Positions 37,301-46,030 of a stretch of DNA of 64,000 bases are shown in pieces. Position 1 is the first letter of the stretch, and the number at the start of each line of letters is the position of its first letter. The notes beneath the pieces were generated by a model. That model had not been told where the DNA came from. It searched no databases and worked only from the letters and a program-made list of their open reading frames with translations. The stretch covers positions 5,997,187 to 6,061,186 of the forward strand of contig NZ_LN831776.1 of assembly GCF_000981585.1 (NCBI RefSeq). Direction: 5' to 3'. This DNA comes from Paenibacillus riograndensis SBR5 (GTDB lineage: Bacteria > Bacillota > Bacilli > Paenibacillales > Paenibacillaceae). The position numbers and the translations under genes are program-made.

Positions 37301-38419
37301 CCCGAATTCGATGACCGTCTCAGCCAGCTCCCGCATCAGCGGAGCGGCCTCATGCAGTTCACCCAAAAAGGCTTCAGCGGGGCGGCCAAAAAGCGATTTT
37401 TGCAGCTCCAGCAAGCTTTTCTTCACATTGTCACGCAGCTCCTTAACCCGCTCCTGCAGCCCCGGGTCGGTCGAATCCTTTTTGCAGGCCTTCAGCTTCC
37501 CAAACGATATTTCAATAAAAATATCATACAGCTCGGCCCACGGACGGAATTCCAGCGCTTCCTGCAGCGCCTGCACCATTTCCAGATCCGCAGCCAGATT
37601 GTCTGCGTAAGGAGCAGGGCCGCCGGGCTGCAGGGCAATTTCCCGGCCCTGGCGCAGCTGGCTCGCCGCGCCGTCCAGCGTGAGCTTCGCATCCGCCAGG
37701 ATGCTCTGCACCCATGGCGTGCGGCTCAGGGCCTCCGTATCCGGCAGCGAGAAATCCGCTGCGGTGTCCCGCAGCCACTGTGCCGGCCAGGGATGGCTGC
37801 GCGCAAAATCATGCAGCCGCTGCACCAGGGAATGGACCGCATCATCGCTGCGCTCGCCGCTGAACCAGTCAGCCAGCCGCACAAACACCGTATCCTCCCC
37901 GTCTCCGGCAACCTCTCCATATTTCTCTTCCAGCAGCTCTTCCAGCAGCTCCTGGCGCATCATCTCCGCCTCATGCTCATTCAGAATCCGGAAGCCCGGA
38001 TCGATGGGGATGAGCTGGTAATAACGCCGGATCACCTCCAGGCAAAAGGAATGCAGCGTCGTAATCGAAGCTCTGCCAAGCAGGGCAAGCTGACGGCGCA
38101 GATGCTCATGGCCATGGCTTTCTTCCTCTTTCCCGGAGCTTTCTTCCTCCAGCTTCCGTTCCAGTGCCTCGCGGATGCGTTGCCGCATTTCAGCAGCCGC
38201 TGCCTTGGTGAAGGTAGCTACCAGCAGCCTGTCCACACTGAACCCGTTCTCCTCATTGCTGATTTTACGGATAATCCGCTCCACCAGCACCGCTGTTTTG
38301 CCGGAGCCCGCCGCCGCCGCGACCAGGATATCGTCACCGCTCTCGGCAATGGCGCGCCACTGGTCATCGCTCCATAGGCTGCCTTCCGGCTTGGGTTCTA
38401 TTTCCGCTCTCCGTATCAT
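34337..38419 (-). CDS. addA: ATP-dependent helicase/nuclease subunit A (AddA)
   Basis: Helicase-nuclease chain of AddAB, which resects double-strand breaks until Chi, giving ssDNA for RecA. 1360 residues. UvrD-type motifs: Walker A LVAAAAGSGKTAVLVERI near residue 40, Walker B VLLDEYQDTN near 430, motif VI region LYVGLTRPRDKMILVGT. The C-terminal PD-(D/E)XK nuclease has RLILLDYKTDAV near residue 1310. ATG at 38419 overlaps the addB stop as ATGA. Acidic/Ser-rich stretches around residues 560-590 and 700-740 look like variable insertions. Confidence 0.97.
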   Translation of the reverse strand: MIRRAEIEPKPEGSLWSDDQWRAIAESGDDILVAAAAGSGKTAVLVERIIRKISNEENGFSVDRLLVATFTKAAAAEMRQRIREALERKLEEESSGKEEESHGHEHLRRQLALLGRASITTLHSFCLEVIRRYYQLIPIDPGFRILNEHEAEMMRQELLEELLEEKYGEVAGDGEDTVFVRLADWFSGERSDDAVHSLVQRLHDFARSHPWPAQWLRDTAADFSLPDTEALSRTPWVQSILADAKLTLDGAASQLRQGREIALQPGGPAPYADNLAADLEMVQALQEALEFRPWAELYDIFIEISFGKLKACKKDSTDPGLQERVKELRDNVKKSLLELQKSLFGRPAEAFLGELHEAAPLMRELAETVIEFGERYRIEKAGRGMVDFSDLEHYCLQILRHADSEPGHSLPSDAAMEYRDQFDEVLLDEYQDTNSVQEEIVRLISRESPGNRFMVGDMKQSIYRFRLAEPGLFLDKYKSFGSAAGGGSVIDLARNFRSRLEVVNAVNMIFRQIMDSTVAEISYDERAELVYGAHFPGAAEKGPDTYFAPELLLIDRGTSSSSRTEESAEDGELPPQENEAMESETAQLEARAIVRRISQMTGMSGGEPLMIYDKALKIMRPVVYGDIVILLRSARIWTPLMVEELRLEGIPAYGDQNKGYFQATEVEIALSLLQIVDNPRQDIPLAGVLRSPVVNLREEELAAVRLCSDGSFLDAVLAAAGEQTEIGDGSGGHHAFKSDASRAADPAAPDEESPAGDVPSADHMAGKAAMPEISGKLRKKLQVFLRQLEGWRTAAHQGSLSTLIWRIYTESGYLEWVGGLPGGFQRQNNLTALYDRAVQFENDTNARGLFRFLVFINRLRENGGDLGAAGGTGEEAGGVRIMTIHKSKGLEFPVVFLAGMAKPFNRQDLHSPFLMHKELGFGPRFVEPKTRVTYPTLPYLAISRRSRLELLAEEMRVLYVGLTRPRDKMILVGTVRDLPRTLAGWSSVQGREQMLLEDHMLARGRSYLDWVGPALIRHPRAAILRKLAGADGPVSAVLHGDASNWSISAVNAQELSSGSALAGSGTADRNEERQAVLEALRHGRRVPNGSAAREAEVTGRLKWVYPYAAASGIPAKTSVTELKSMLSMQEQPSYDLLEESLHGDAGLSLTRGAAGTDSLHLQRPKFMEKRGLSPSERGTAYHTVMQHVPLEGVVDRSVLEATIARLTRLAILTGEQAEAVEISDIEAFYSGEMGRRLIGASWKRREQPFSYMVPAGEAYHGLEYLNEAAAGLEAPAGNAAFGESVLIQGVIDCLFREEGRLILLDYKTDAVLEHQGGLETLKEKYRFQLELYSKALLDILGEPVSEIWLYFFDGGHAVKL

Positions 38420-41400
38420 GGCTTCTCTCCTCCTTCGCGGGACAGCAGGTCCCAGATGACTTCCTTGCCCGGCTTGCCGAGATTGTTGTAGGCATTGCCT
38501 TCCACGGTCTCATCGAATTGGCATACCGGCCGGAAAGAGCAGAAGGTGCAAGCCGTTTCCTGCTGTATCCGGTAGGGCTGGATCGCTACATCCCCTTCAG
38601 TAATGCGTGTCCCGATATCAGAAATGGTGCTGCGCACTGAGGACAGCAAATGCCCCCATTGCTCGGGAGTGGCCACCGAAGCACTGCTGTAAAAGCTCCC
38701 GTCGCTTTTCAGCGCCACCGGCACGATTGAGGAATGCCCCTTATCCAGAGTGGTATCCATCAGGGAAACCACTTCACGGTCCGCCGTCAGCAGCCCCTTC
38801 ATCTTGAACCGTTTCATCAGCTCCTGCTCTGCCTGCTCGCGGTTCATGCCGTTCGCTGAAGTCAGCAGCGGATCATGCACATGGAAATAAAGCGTTCCGG
38901 CCGGCAGAGCGGTTTGGCCGAGCCACTGCTCCGAATACGTAAGCAGAACATCGAGGTAGGTCAGCATCTGCAGGGACAGTCCGTAATAGACCTCATGCAG
39001 TTTGAGATCCTTATGGCTTGATTTGTAGTCGATGACCCGCAGCAGGATGCCCTGTTCGCCTTCAGCCATATCCACACGGTCGATCCGGCCCACTACCTCC
39101 ATCACACAGCCGTTCGGCAGTGTAATCCTCAGCGGCGGGAGATCCTTGCCCGGGCCAAAGTCCAGCTCCAGCCCCACCGGCTCAAAGCTGCCCCTTCTGG
39201 CGTGTTCACCGAGGATGACTGAGGCGCGGCCGACAATGTTTTTGAGCTTGCGGGAGATGTATCCGTAGCGTTTGCTGCTCATAAGAATTTCGCCCTGCAG
39301 GAGCGGAGAGAGCCGGTCCACGGTCTCGCCGGCTTCACGGCGGCATTCCTCCGCGGACATGCTTCCCCAGCTCCGTCCCTGCTTCTGCAGCCGCAGAGCC
39401 ATATCGCTGAGAGCGGCATGGAACAGTTGTCCAATGTCCGGTGCCTTCAGCTTATACAGCTGGCGTTCCTTCAGTCTCAGGCCGTACGAAGCGAAATGCG
39501 AGAAGGCGCAGGCCACGAACTTCTCCATGCGTGACACACTTCCGCGTAGCGTTGTCCCGCCGTACAGGCGCAGACTGGTCTCCCGCTTCAACCGGATTCC
39601 TTCATTGCGGTAGAACAGGGAGCCGAGCAGCCGTTCCAGCTTCGGTCCATACTCCGCATCGGTGATAAACCAGTTATAGACATCCCACCAAATCGCGGGA
39701 ATTTCTACACCCTGGCGATACTGCCGAAGCTGCATAATGAGCATGCGCAGCGTCTGCTCCGGCTGGCTGACAAAGCTCAGATGCAGCGCTTCTAAAGTCT
39801 CTGCATCGTCTGGGACTCCAGCTGCAGACGATGGAAACCCGGAAAGGAAAGACTCTTTCAGTGCTCCAGGGAACATGCCGTGCAGTTGGCGGATGATTTC
39901 CGATGGCAGCAGCGCCTTGCCCTCTTCATCCGCTGTCGCGTAACTGATCCAGAGCTTGCGGCTCGCCGTAGTGAGTGTATTGTAGATCAGAAAGCGCTCA
40001 TCGAGCAGCTTGCGGGAAGAGCCGGGAGCAAGCTCCATTCCCGCATTCTCCAGCAGCAGACGCTCCCCTTCCGAGAGAATGCCGTCTTCCTTGAACTGGG
40101 CAGGAACAACCCCTTCATTAAATCCCAGCAAAAAAGCATATTTGACACCCGATACCCGGGTGCGGTCCATATTCCCAACCAGTACCTGATCCAGTGCGGG
40201 AGGAACAAGCCCCATCTTCAGTTCAGCCAGACCTGTCTCCAGCACCCCGGCGAAAACTTCAAACTCCATTCTTTCATTGCCCATCATCTCCGCAATCTGA
40301 TCCAGGAGGTCCAGCACCGCACCCCACAGCTGCGTATGCTCCCGGGCTGCCTCAGGCTGTCCAAGCTCCAAAGCCCGGGCACTCATCTGTTCCAGCTTGC
40401 GGGCGGCATCCATATCCTGCAATAAAAAATATACCGCTTTGCACAGCTCCAGAGCGCTGCGGCTTTTTTTGATCCGCTGTTCAAAAGCCTGCAGCGGACC
40501 CGTAATAACCCGACGGCACGCCTCCATTTTCGCCAGCAGCTCTTCATCCACAACTCGGGCGCCCTCCAGCGAAAGGCTTGGAATTCCTTTCCAGGACCGG
40601 CCATCCGTCCAGCGGTAGCCCTGAATGCCGCAGGCCAGCACGTAATTCTCCAGCGCATCCATATCCGCACGGGTCACACTGCGGTCCAATGGCAGCAGCA
40701 GCTCTGTCTTCACGCAGCGGAACACATCCTCATACCGCCACCGGCGGCGCACCACATCAAAGGCAGAGCGGATAAATTCCACCAGCGGATGATGCAGCTC
40801 ATTCATTTTTTGGTCAAGGAAGAAAGGAATCCCGTAATCCTGGAACAGGGGGGCCGCAAGCTGCTCATAATCGGCAATATTGCGCATGAATACAGCCATC
40901 TCCCCGTATTTGGCCCCTTCCTCACGGGCCAGCCGGAGCATTTCCCGCAGGCTTCCTTCTACCTCGGCTCTGCGCGAAGCGGCCGCTGTAAGGGTAATGG
41001 CCTCTGCAACGGCAGAAGCTGCACCAGTCCAGCGGTCCCGGCGTCCAAATCCCCGCTCTAAATGGGCAAGGACCGGACTCCCGGCAAAACGCGGCAGCAC
41101 CGGCGGCGCCAGCAGCTCGTCCCATACCGTCAGCCCCATTTCCTCAGCCATTCCGCGCAGCTTGATGAAGGTTACTGCGGCAGGATGGAACAGCTCCAAA
41201 TCATGCGGCTGCAATCCCGGAGGATAAATCCGGTCCAGTGTCAGTGAGATTGTAACCTTGGAGGCATACTGCATCAGCTCCCGCAGCACAGCAAATTCCT
41301 GTGTGGTGAACCCGTGAAAGCCGTCGACCCAGATTTCCGAACCACGAATATATGAGGAATCCTTAATATGCTCAGCCAGCTCGGCGAGGCGGTCCTCTTC

Positions 41401-41943
41401 ATCAATATACAGCTGGGACATTTCCTGTTCCAGCTCGCTGAACACGATATGTAAATCATCGAGCTTGCTGGCAAGAATAGGACTCCGCAGCGTAGAATCG
41501 CGCATCCCCGACAACTGTTCCTCCAGATCAGCTGCGCCGAGGCAGCAGCGCTTCAGCTCCGTATGCAGCTGGCTAAGCCGTTCCACAAAACCCGGTCTGT
41601 CGCTTGATGCCCCGAACAGCTTCAGCTCTTCCTTGCGGCGGCTGATAATCTTGTAGATCAGCATCTTCTTGCCTTCCTCGCTGATCGGCAGGCTGGCGCT
41701 GCCGCCAGTCTCCTGCTTCACCCGGTAGGCCAGCCGCGAGAAGCTCAGCGTCTGGGCACGGATGCTGCCCCTACTCTTTCCCGTCTTCAGCAGCCCTTGC
41801 TCCGCACCAAAGGAGCCCTGCTCCGGAACAAGCATGATCATCGGGGGGCCCAGCGGCTCCCGCTCCAGAGCGGAGTTTACCTCCCTCCATATTTTCGTAG
41901 TCTTTCCGCTGCCCGAGCGGCCAATCAAAAAGTGTACCGTCAT
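38416..41943 (-). CDS. addB: ATP-dependent helicase/deoxyribonuclease subunit B (AddB)
   Basis: Second chain of AddAB; carries Chi recognition and a nuclease with an Fe-S cluster. About 1175 residues. Walker A IGRSGSGKT lies at residues 7-15. The C-terminal nuclease has LRVIDYKSSHKDL. The four cluster cysteines are seen as ACAFSHFASYGL and CTFCSFRPVCQF. The start is ATG 41943 or GTG 41946; both use AAGGAG just upstream. First gene of addB-addA-sbcD-sbcC, a full set for end resection and hairpin cleavage. Confidence 0.97.
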   Translation of the reverse strand: MTVHFLIGRSGSGKTTKIWREVNSALEREPLGPPMIMLVPEQGSFGAEQGLLKTGKSRGSIRAQTLSFSRLAYRVKQETGGSASLPISEEGKKMLIYKIISRRKEELKLFGASSDRPGFVERLSQLHTELKRCCLGAADLEEQLSGMRDSTLRSPILASKLDDLHIVFSELEQEMSQLYIDEEDRLAELAEHIKDSSYIRGSEIWVDGFHGFTTQEFAVLRELMQYASKVTISLTLDRIYPPGLQPHDLELFHPAAVTFIKLRGMAEEMGLTVWDELLAPPVLPRFAGSPVLAHLERGFGRRDRWTGAASAVAEAITLTAAASRRAEVEGSLREMLRLAREEGAKYGEMAVFMRNIADYEQLAAPLFQDYGIPFFLDQKMNELHHPLVEFIRSAFDVVRRRWRYEDVFRCVKTELLLPLDRSVTRADMDALENYVLACGIQGYRWTDGRSWKGIPSLSLEGARVVDEELLAKMEACRRVITGPLQAFEQRIKKSRSALELCKAVYFLLQDMDAARKLEQMSARALELGQPEAAREHTQLWGAVLDLLDQIAEMMGNERMEFEVFAGVLETGLAELKMGLVPPALDQVLVGNMDRTRVSGVKYAFLLGFNEGVVPAQFKEDGILSEGERLLLENAGMELAPGSSRKLLDERFLIYNTLTTASRKLWISYATADEEGKALLPSEIIRQLHGMFPGALKESFLSGFPSSAAGVPDDAETLEALHLSFVSQPEQTLRMLIMQLRQYRQGVEIPAIWWDVYNWFITDAEYGPKLERLLGSLFYRNEGIRLKRETSLRLYGGTTLRGSVSRMEKFVACAFSHFASYGLRLKERQLYKLKAPDIGQLFHAALSDMALRLQKQGRSWGSMSAEECRREAGETVDRLSPLLQGEILMSSKRYGYISRKLKNIVGRASVILGEHARRGSFEPVGLELDFGPGKDLPPLRITLPNGCVMEVVGRIDRVDMAEGEQGILLRVIDYKSSHKDLKLHEVYYGLSLQMLTYLDVLLTYSEQWLGQTALPAGTLYFHVHDPLLTSANGMNREQAEQELMKRFKMKGLLTADREVVSLMDTTLDKGHSSIVPVALKSDGSFYSSASVATPEQWGHLLSSVRSTISDIGTRITEGDVAIQPYRIQQETACTFCSFRPVCQFDETVEGNAYNNLGKPGKEVIWDLLSREGGEKP

Positions 41944-41946
41944 CAC

Positions 41947-42557
41947 AGTAGACTCCTTCCGAAATTATCCAATCGATTTGGTTAACCCTACTATGACTAT
42001 GCATTTATTTACGAGAGTAAGGTAGGTATATGCGCATCTTAACTACAATCAAGTTTAGGAGGCCGTATTTGGCGGCCACGCCTATCAACTTAATGTAAAG
42101 GTACTTTTACATTTGCTCTCACCGTTATGTGTGCTATGTGTCTATTCGTTTATTCAACGATATTTCTGCTTTTGCTTTTACCGCAGCAGTTTCTTCGAGA
42201 CTATGTAACGACATTTGCCGCTCATTCCTCCGCCGCTGCCCGCCCCTGCTAATCCTCTGCATTCAGAAGTAGAACACTTATACTATATTAATATATTGCT
42301 GGTCTAATTTCGAAAATTATCATATGAATCCGTCCCAATAGTATAGCATACCTCTTCCATCTAGAACATATGTTTGCCATTCTTTTCATATATGCGTCAA
42401 AAAAGAAGAGCCCCATGATCAACACAGGCCTCCTCTGTTATTTCATCTTCTCGGTCGATATAAATAAGCTTTCACTGCACCGATGTTCTGACTTGATTGC
42501 ATTATCTGCAACAGAATTCCTTGGCATCCTGCAGTAAATAATATTCTGCTGCATTTC
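41947..42557. other. Gene-free spacer upstream of addB, left of the IS
   Basis: About 600 bp without an intact gene. Seen: hairpin GGCCG-N7-CGGCC (42061-42077); a 22-bp dyad with arms AATGTAAA / TTTACATT around GTAC (42092-42113); a minus-strand terminator (42404-42436); and, from 42554 down to 42438, the 3' part of a frame interrupted by the IS. The addB promoter should be here but is not obvious. Confidence 0.5.
42404..42436 (-). terminator. Terminator after the IS-interrupted frame
   Basis: Minus-strand stem with arms AGAGGAGGCC and GGGCTCTTCT (8 of 10 pairs plus one wobble), 11-13 nt loop, then six T. It starts within a few bases of the TAA at 42438-42440. Confidence 0.65.
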
Positions 42558-44213
42558 AGAGACAATTTCATAATTCAAAACCCTTGCTAGGATTGGTTTT
42601 TTTGAGCATAGAAAAGGGAGTACCTCCCCAAATCTCGAAGATATAGGTGACCAAACCAACATCCGAGAATGAAAAGAGGTAATCCCCATGTATTCTATTC
42701 GGCAAGAAGAGCTGTTTTCCTTTGAGGATTTGTTGCTGATGCGACCGGAAGATAAATACAGTCAGATCTTTGAACACTTAAATCTCGCTCCGGTCTTGCA
42801 CGCGCTTGGAAAAAAGAACAACCGTGGGCGGCCGGAAGAACTAAACGTACCCGCGATGATCTACTCGCTGCTCATCGCAAAAATGGAGGGCATCGAGTTT
42901 GTATCCGCGTTGGTCCGGCGACTTCGATTCAGCGAGGAATTTCGGGTGCAGTGCCGGTTCACCGGTTCCAACCGCATCCCGAGCGAAGCCTCGTACTCCC
43001 GTTTGATTCATGTGCTTGAGCAAACGGGCATGCTCGAGGACCTTCAGGATACTCTGGTGCTGTCCGCCCTGGAGGAAGAGTTCGTTACGGGTATGCATCT
43101 CGCTTTGGATTCCTCTATCGTTGAGGCTTGGGATAGCCTATTTAGCGAAGCTGCATCCAAACGCCGCGCGGCCCGCCGTGCTAAAAAGCCAAGTGATGCT
43201 CCGGTGGCTCAGCAGCTGCAGCTAGAACTCACCGAGCCCGAGTCCGAGCCTGTGGACGAGCGGCCCAAAAAACCCGTCTACCCGCCTGGACGTCCTTCTG
43301 CTGAAGAAAAGGAACGTCGGCGCAAGGAACGGGAAGCTTATGAAGAGAGCCTAGGACCGTTTGAGAAAACCATTGAACAGATGCTGCCCTACACGTACGA
43401 TGAATTGCTTGCAGCATTACCCCGGCATGCCGCGCGTTGTGACAAGAAAAATGCGAAAGGTAGACTTACCAGTTATTACGGGTTCAAGGCAAATCTGCTG
43501 GTCGATGCGGACTGTCAGTATATTCTTAGTGGCTTATGGAGTTCGGCGAATTTGAATGACCAGCGCATGGCGGTTATCCTTCTCAAAGGCCTGCTCCTGA
43601 AGTTTCCTAGGTTAAACGTAAAGCATGTCTTGGGAGACAAAGGGTACGACAGCGCAGCCATCTACCAGTTGATTCATTCGTTAGGCGCCTATCCTACGAT
43701 TCCAATGATTCACCACAAAGAGCCGCCCAAGGGAATGAACTCGGACTACAATCCCGTATGCTCACAGGGGCATACCTACCGCTACGACAGTTTTGATGCC
43801 AAGTACGAAACGCTGAAGTATACCCAGCCGAGCCAGTGCAAAGACTGTCCACTTTCCGGTTCCGGCTGCCAAAAGGTGTTTAAAATCCGCATACAAACGG
43901 ATTTACGCAAGCACACCTATCCCGCAAGAGGTAGCGAGAGCTTTACAGAGCTGTACAAGAAGCGTACGGCAGTGGAGCGAGTTTTTGCATATCTTAAAGA
44001 GTATTTTGGCATGAAACGTACGCGTCACCGCGGCGTCCGGGCAAGAGTTGATTTCCAGCTCAGTACACTAGCTTACAATCTCAGCAAGTTTGCGCTAGAC
44101 AAGTTAAACCAGCGGTTACGCAACTCCCAGCAAGTGGCCTGATTTTTTAAAAAATGACCTTAGATTTTGGCCGAGTCTTGCTATTCAGCAAACTGAATTA
44201 TGAAATTGACTCT
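42558..44213 (+). mobile_element. Complete DDE insertion sequence, 1656 bp (IS1182-like)
   Basis: Terminal inverted repeats AGAGWCAATTTCATAATTCA: left 42558-42577, right 44194-44213 inverted, 19 of 20 identical. The 3-bp TTC occurs directly outside both ends (42555-42557 and 44214-44216) as a target duplication. One intact transposase gene lies inside. The target was an imperfect palindrome (CTGCTGCAT-TTC-ATACAACAG). Family placement rests on the transposase and size. Confidence 0.88.
42688..44142 (+). CDS. DDE transposase of the IS element
   Basis: A 484-residue transposase, full length. N-terminal part with RGRPEELNVPAMIYSLLIAKMEGI (helix-turn-helix region). Catalytic acidic residues are in LALDSSIVEAWD, VLGDKGYDSAAIY and KRTAVERVFAYLKEYFG. 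Between the first two lies a charged insertion with RPKKPVYPPGRPSAEEKERRRKERE. A Cys cluster (CSQG...CKDCPLSGSGC) precedes the third motif, as in IS1182-type proteins. ATG at 42688 follows AAAGAGG. No stop or frameshift, so the element looks capable of moving. Confidence 0.9.
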   Translation: MYSIRQEELFSFEDLLLMRPEDKYSQIFEHLNLAPVLHALGKKNNRGRPEELNVPAMIYSLLIAKMEGIEFVSALVRRLRFSEEFRVQCRFTGSNRIPSEASYSRLIHVLEQTGMLEDLQDTLVLSALEEEFVTGMHLALDSSIVEAWDSLFSEAASKRRAARRAKKPSDAPVAQQLQLELTEPESEPVDERPKKPVYPPGRPSAEEKERRRKEREAYEESLGPFEKTIEQMLPYTYDELLAALPRHAARCDKKNAKGRLTSYYGFKANLLVDADCQYILSGLWSSANLNDQRMAVILLKGLLLKFPRLNVKHVLGDKGYDSAAIYQLIHSLGAYPTIPMIHHKEPPKGMNSDYNPVCSQGHTYRYDSFDAKYETLKYTQPSQCKDCPLSGSGCQKVFKIRIQTDLRKHTYPARGSESFTELYKKRTAVERVFAYLKEYFGMKRTRHRGVRARVDFQLSTLAYNLSKFALDKLNQRLRNSQQVA

Positions 44214-44534
44214 TTCATACAACAGATTTCGGGGATTTAGCGTCAAAAGAACCTTTTTCTTTAAATCTGCTGTATAAACTACAACAGATTCAGTTTTTAG
44301 GCTGATTTGGAGGATATCTATTGCAGAAAGTGCAGTAGAATAGGGTTTCGTGGGCCGGGGATCGGGCTCCGGTTCCGTGGGCCGGATTACAGGTTCTGAT
44401 CCCGGGTTCCGGGTTCCACCCGAATTTCGGCGAATTAGTTTTACTTTTTCCACTAAGATTTAGTTCCTGCTGAGCCTCACTCACGTTCCCCAAGCTTTCA
44501 GGTTCTCCAGTTGAACTCATATAAAATACGGCGT
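44214..44534. repeat. Repeat-rich spacer right of the IS
   Basis: No intact gene. Contains two TGYA-N5-TRCA palindromes (44271-44283, within the near-perfect dyad 44264-44290; and 44322-44334), a GC-rich block with imperfect repeats of TCCGTGGGCCGG and CCCGGGTTCC (about 44340-44420), and one inverted AAGTGGAAAAAG-type unit (44433-44457). Confidence 0.6.
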
Positions 44535-45932
44535 TTATTTGCTGCGCACCTCAAAAATGGCAAATTTCAGGTAGTGGCCTTCGTCCACACCGAGAATTTG
44601 CGGGTGGTCTTTGCCGGCGGCCCGCCACTCAATGAGGCGGAGCACTTTGCCGGCATCCTTCGCCGCTTCGGCGATGGTGTCGAGGAACAGCTGCGGCTGC
44701 ATGTGGTAGGAGCAGCTTGCCGTTACGAGATAGCCGCCTTCATTGACAAGCTTCATGCCGTGCAGGTTGATGTCCTTGTAGCCGCGGCAGGCTCCAGCCA
44801 CCGCACTTTTGGTCTTGGCAAAAGCAGGCGGGTCAAGAATAACAACATCCCAGGTGCGCCCGCCGCCGGCGGTCATCGGCTTGGCGGTATCTGTTTTTGA
44901 AGCAGGTTTGGCGCCTGGCTTGGCATCCGTTTTTCCGGTTGCCCGCTCGGAGCGCTCTTCGAGGCCTTTTACCTGATTGCGCAGGAAGGCAAACGCATCG
45001 TCTACCACAAACTCCACCCGGTCGCTGAAGCCGTTCAACTCTACGTTGGCTTTGGCGCTTTCGATGGCATGTGCGGAAACGTCCAGGCAGGTGACCTTCT
45101 TGGCCCCATATTTGCAGGCATGGAGGGTAAAGCTGCCGGTATGCGCAAAGCATTCCAGCACCGTCGCACCGTCCCAATAAGGGAAGGTAACCGGCTTGCC
45201 GCTTTTGTTGACCGGAAGCGTCTGAACCGTTCCATCCTCTGCCGCCACCTCCTGCAGCGTGATCCCGCTGCGCCCGCCCCAGCCTTGGATCAGCGGAGCA
45301 ATGGAAGCCCGGTTCTCGCGCTGGTCAAAAAAGTATCCTGTCTTCTGCCCCTCTTCTATATCAACGATCACCTTGAGGCCATTCTCACTCACCGTAATGT
45401 GGCGCGGGCACTCCCCGTACAGCACTCCGGTTCTCTGTTCAAGCCCTTCCAGCTCGCGCACGCTGACATCGCTGCGCTCATATATGCCGCGCGGGGCAAC
45501 GACTTCCACCAGCGCCTGCACAATCTGATCGCGGCACTTGTCCATTCCCAGCGTCAACAGCTGCACTACCAGGACCTCGCCAAACCGGTCGATAATCAGG
45601 CCGGGCAGAAAATCCGCTTCGCCATATACCAGGCGGTAGGCATCCGCTCCCGGCAGAAACCGCTGTCTATGGCGCAGGCAGCTTGCCAACCGCCCGGCAA
45701 AAAAAGCGGTATCCATAGCCGCCAGCGGATTCCGGGCGAGAATTCTCACCCGGATCTGCGAAGCGGGATTGTAATAGCCCGTCCCCAGATATCTCCCTTG
45801 ATGATTAAGCACATCCACTAATCCGCCAGGCTGCGGATCTCCGTCTACAGAGGCTACCTCGCTGGCGTAAACCCAAGGATGGCCCTGCTCCAGTCTTTTT
45901 TTACGGCTGCGTTCCAAGATAACTGATGCCAA
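44535..45932 (-). CDS. Class I rRNA large-subunit methyltransferase, RlmI/YwbD type
   Basis: A 465-residue SAM-dependent methyltransferase. N-terminal PUA domain (HPWVYASEVASVDGDPQPGGLVDV), then an EEHUD-like linker and a Rossmann domain with VLECFAHTGSFTLHA (motif I) and VVILDPPAFAKTK (motif IV). Related to RlmI, which makes m5C1962 in 23S rRNA; the exact target here is not certain. An Ala/Lys/Thr-rich insertion (GKTDAKPGAKPASKT) lies just before motif IV. Start TTG at 45932 behind AGGGAG; a further upstream extension overlaps the divergent transporter leader. Divergent from the Na/Pi transporter. Confidence 0.9.
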   Translation of the reverse strand: MASVILERSRKKRLEQGHPWVYASEVASVDGDPQPGGLVDVLNHQGRYLGTGYYNPASQIRVRILARNPLAAMDTAFFAGRLASCLRHRQRFLPGADAYRLVYGEADFLPGLIIDRFGEVLVVQLLTLGMDKCRDQIVQALVEVVAPRGIYERSDVSVRELEGLEQRTGVLYGECPRHITVSENGLKVIVDIEEGQKTGYFFDQRENRASIAPLIQGWGGRSGITLQEVAAEDGTVQTLPVNKSGKPVTFPYWDGATVLECFAHTGSFTLHACKYGAKKVTCLDVSAHAIESAKANVELNGFSDRVEFVVDDAFAFLRNQVKGLEERSERATGKTDAKPGAKPASKTDTAKPMTAGGGRTWDVVILDPPAFAKTKSAVAGACRGYKDINLHGMKLVNEGGYLVTASCSYHMQPQLFLDTIAEAAKDAGKVLRLIEWRAAGKDHPQILGVDEGHYLKFAIFEVRSK

Positions 45933-46030
45933 TACTTTCAACTCCCTGTTCTTGTTGATGGATTCTATACATGTCCACTTCGCTGCTTTCATATATTGGT
46001 GTACAACCCCGTTCAAAGGAGCCTGCCCTT

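Larger units (their letters stand above)
42438..44453 (-). pseudogene. Small frame split by the IS element (118 codons when rejoined)
   Basis: Minus strand. The right part runs from GTG 44453 to GAA 44214-44216 (80 codons; contains TESVVVYTADLKKKVLL) and reads directly into the IS. Removing the IS (42558-44213) and one copy of the TTC duplication, the frame continues unshifted from 42554 (MQQNIIYCRMPRNSVADNA...) to TAA at 42438, followed by a terminator. Product family unknown. The GTG lies within an AAGTGGAAAAAG repeat unit, no clear ribosome site precedes it and the N-terminal part is Pro/Glu-rich low complexity. It may be repeat-derived rather than a former gene. Confidence 0.35.

Noticed and set aside
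37217..38377. Plus-strand open frame of 386 codons
   Set aside because: Antisense to addA. The high GC third positions of addA create open antisense frames; the product looks unlike a protein family.
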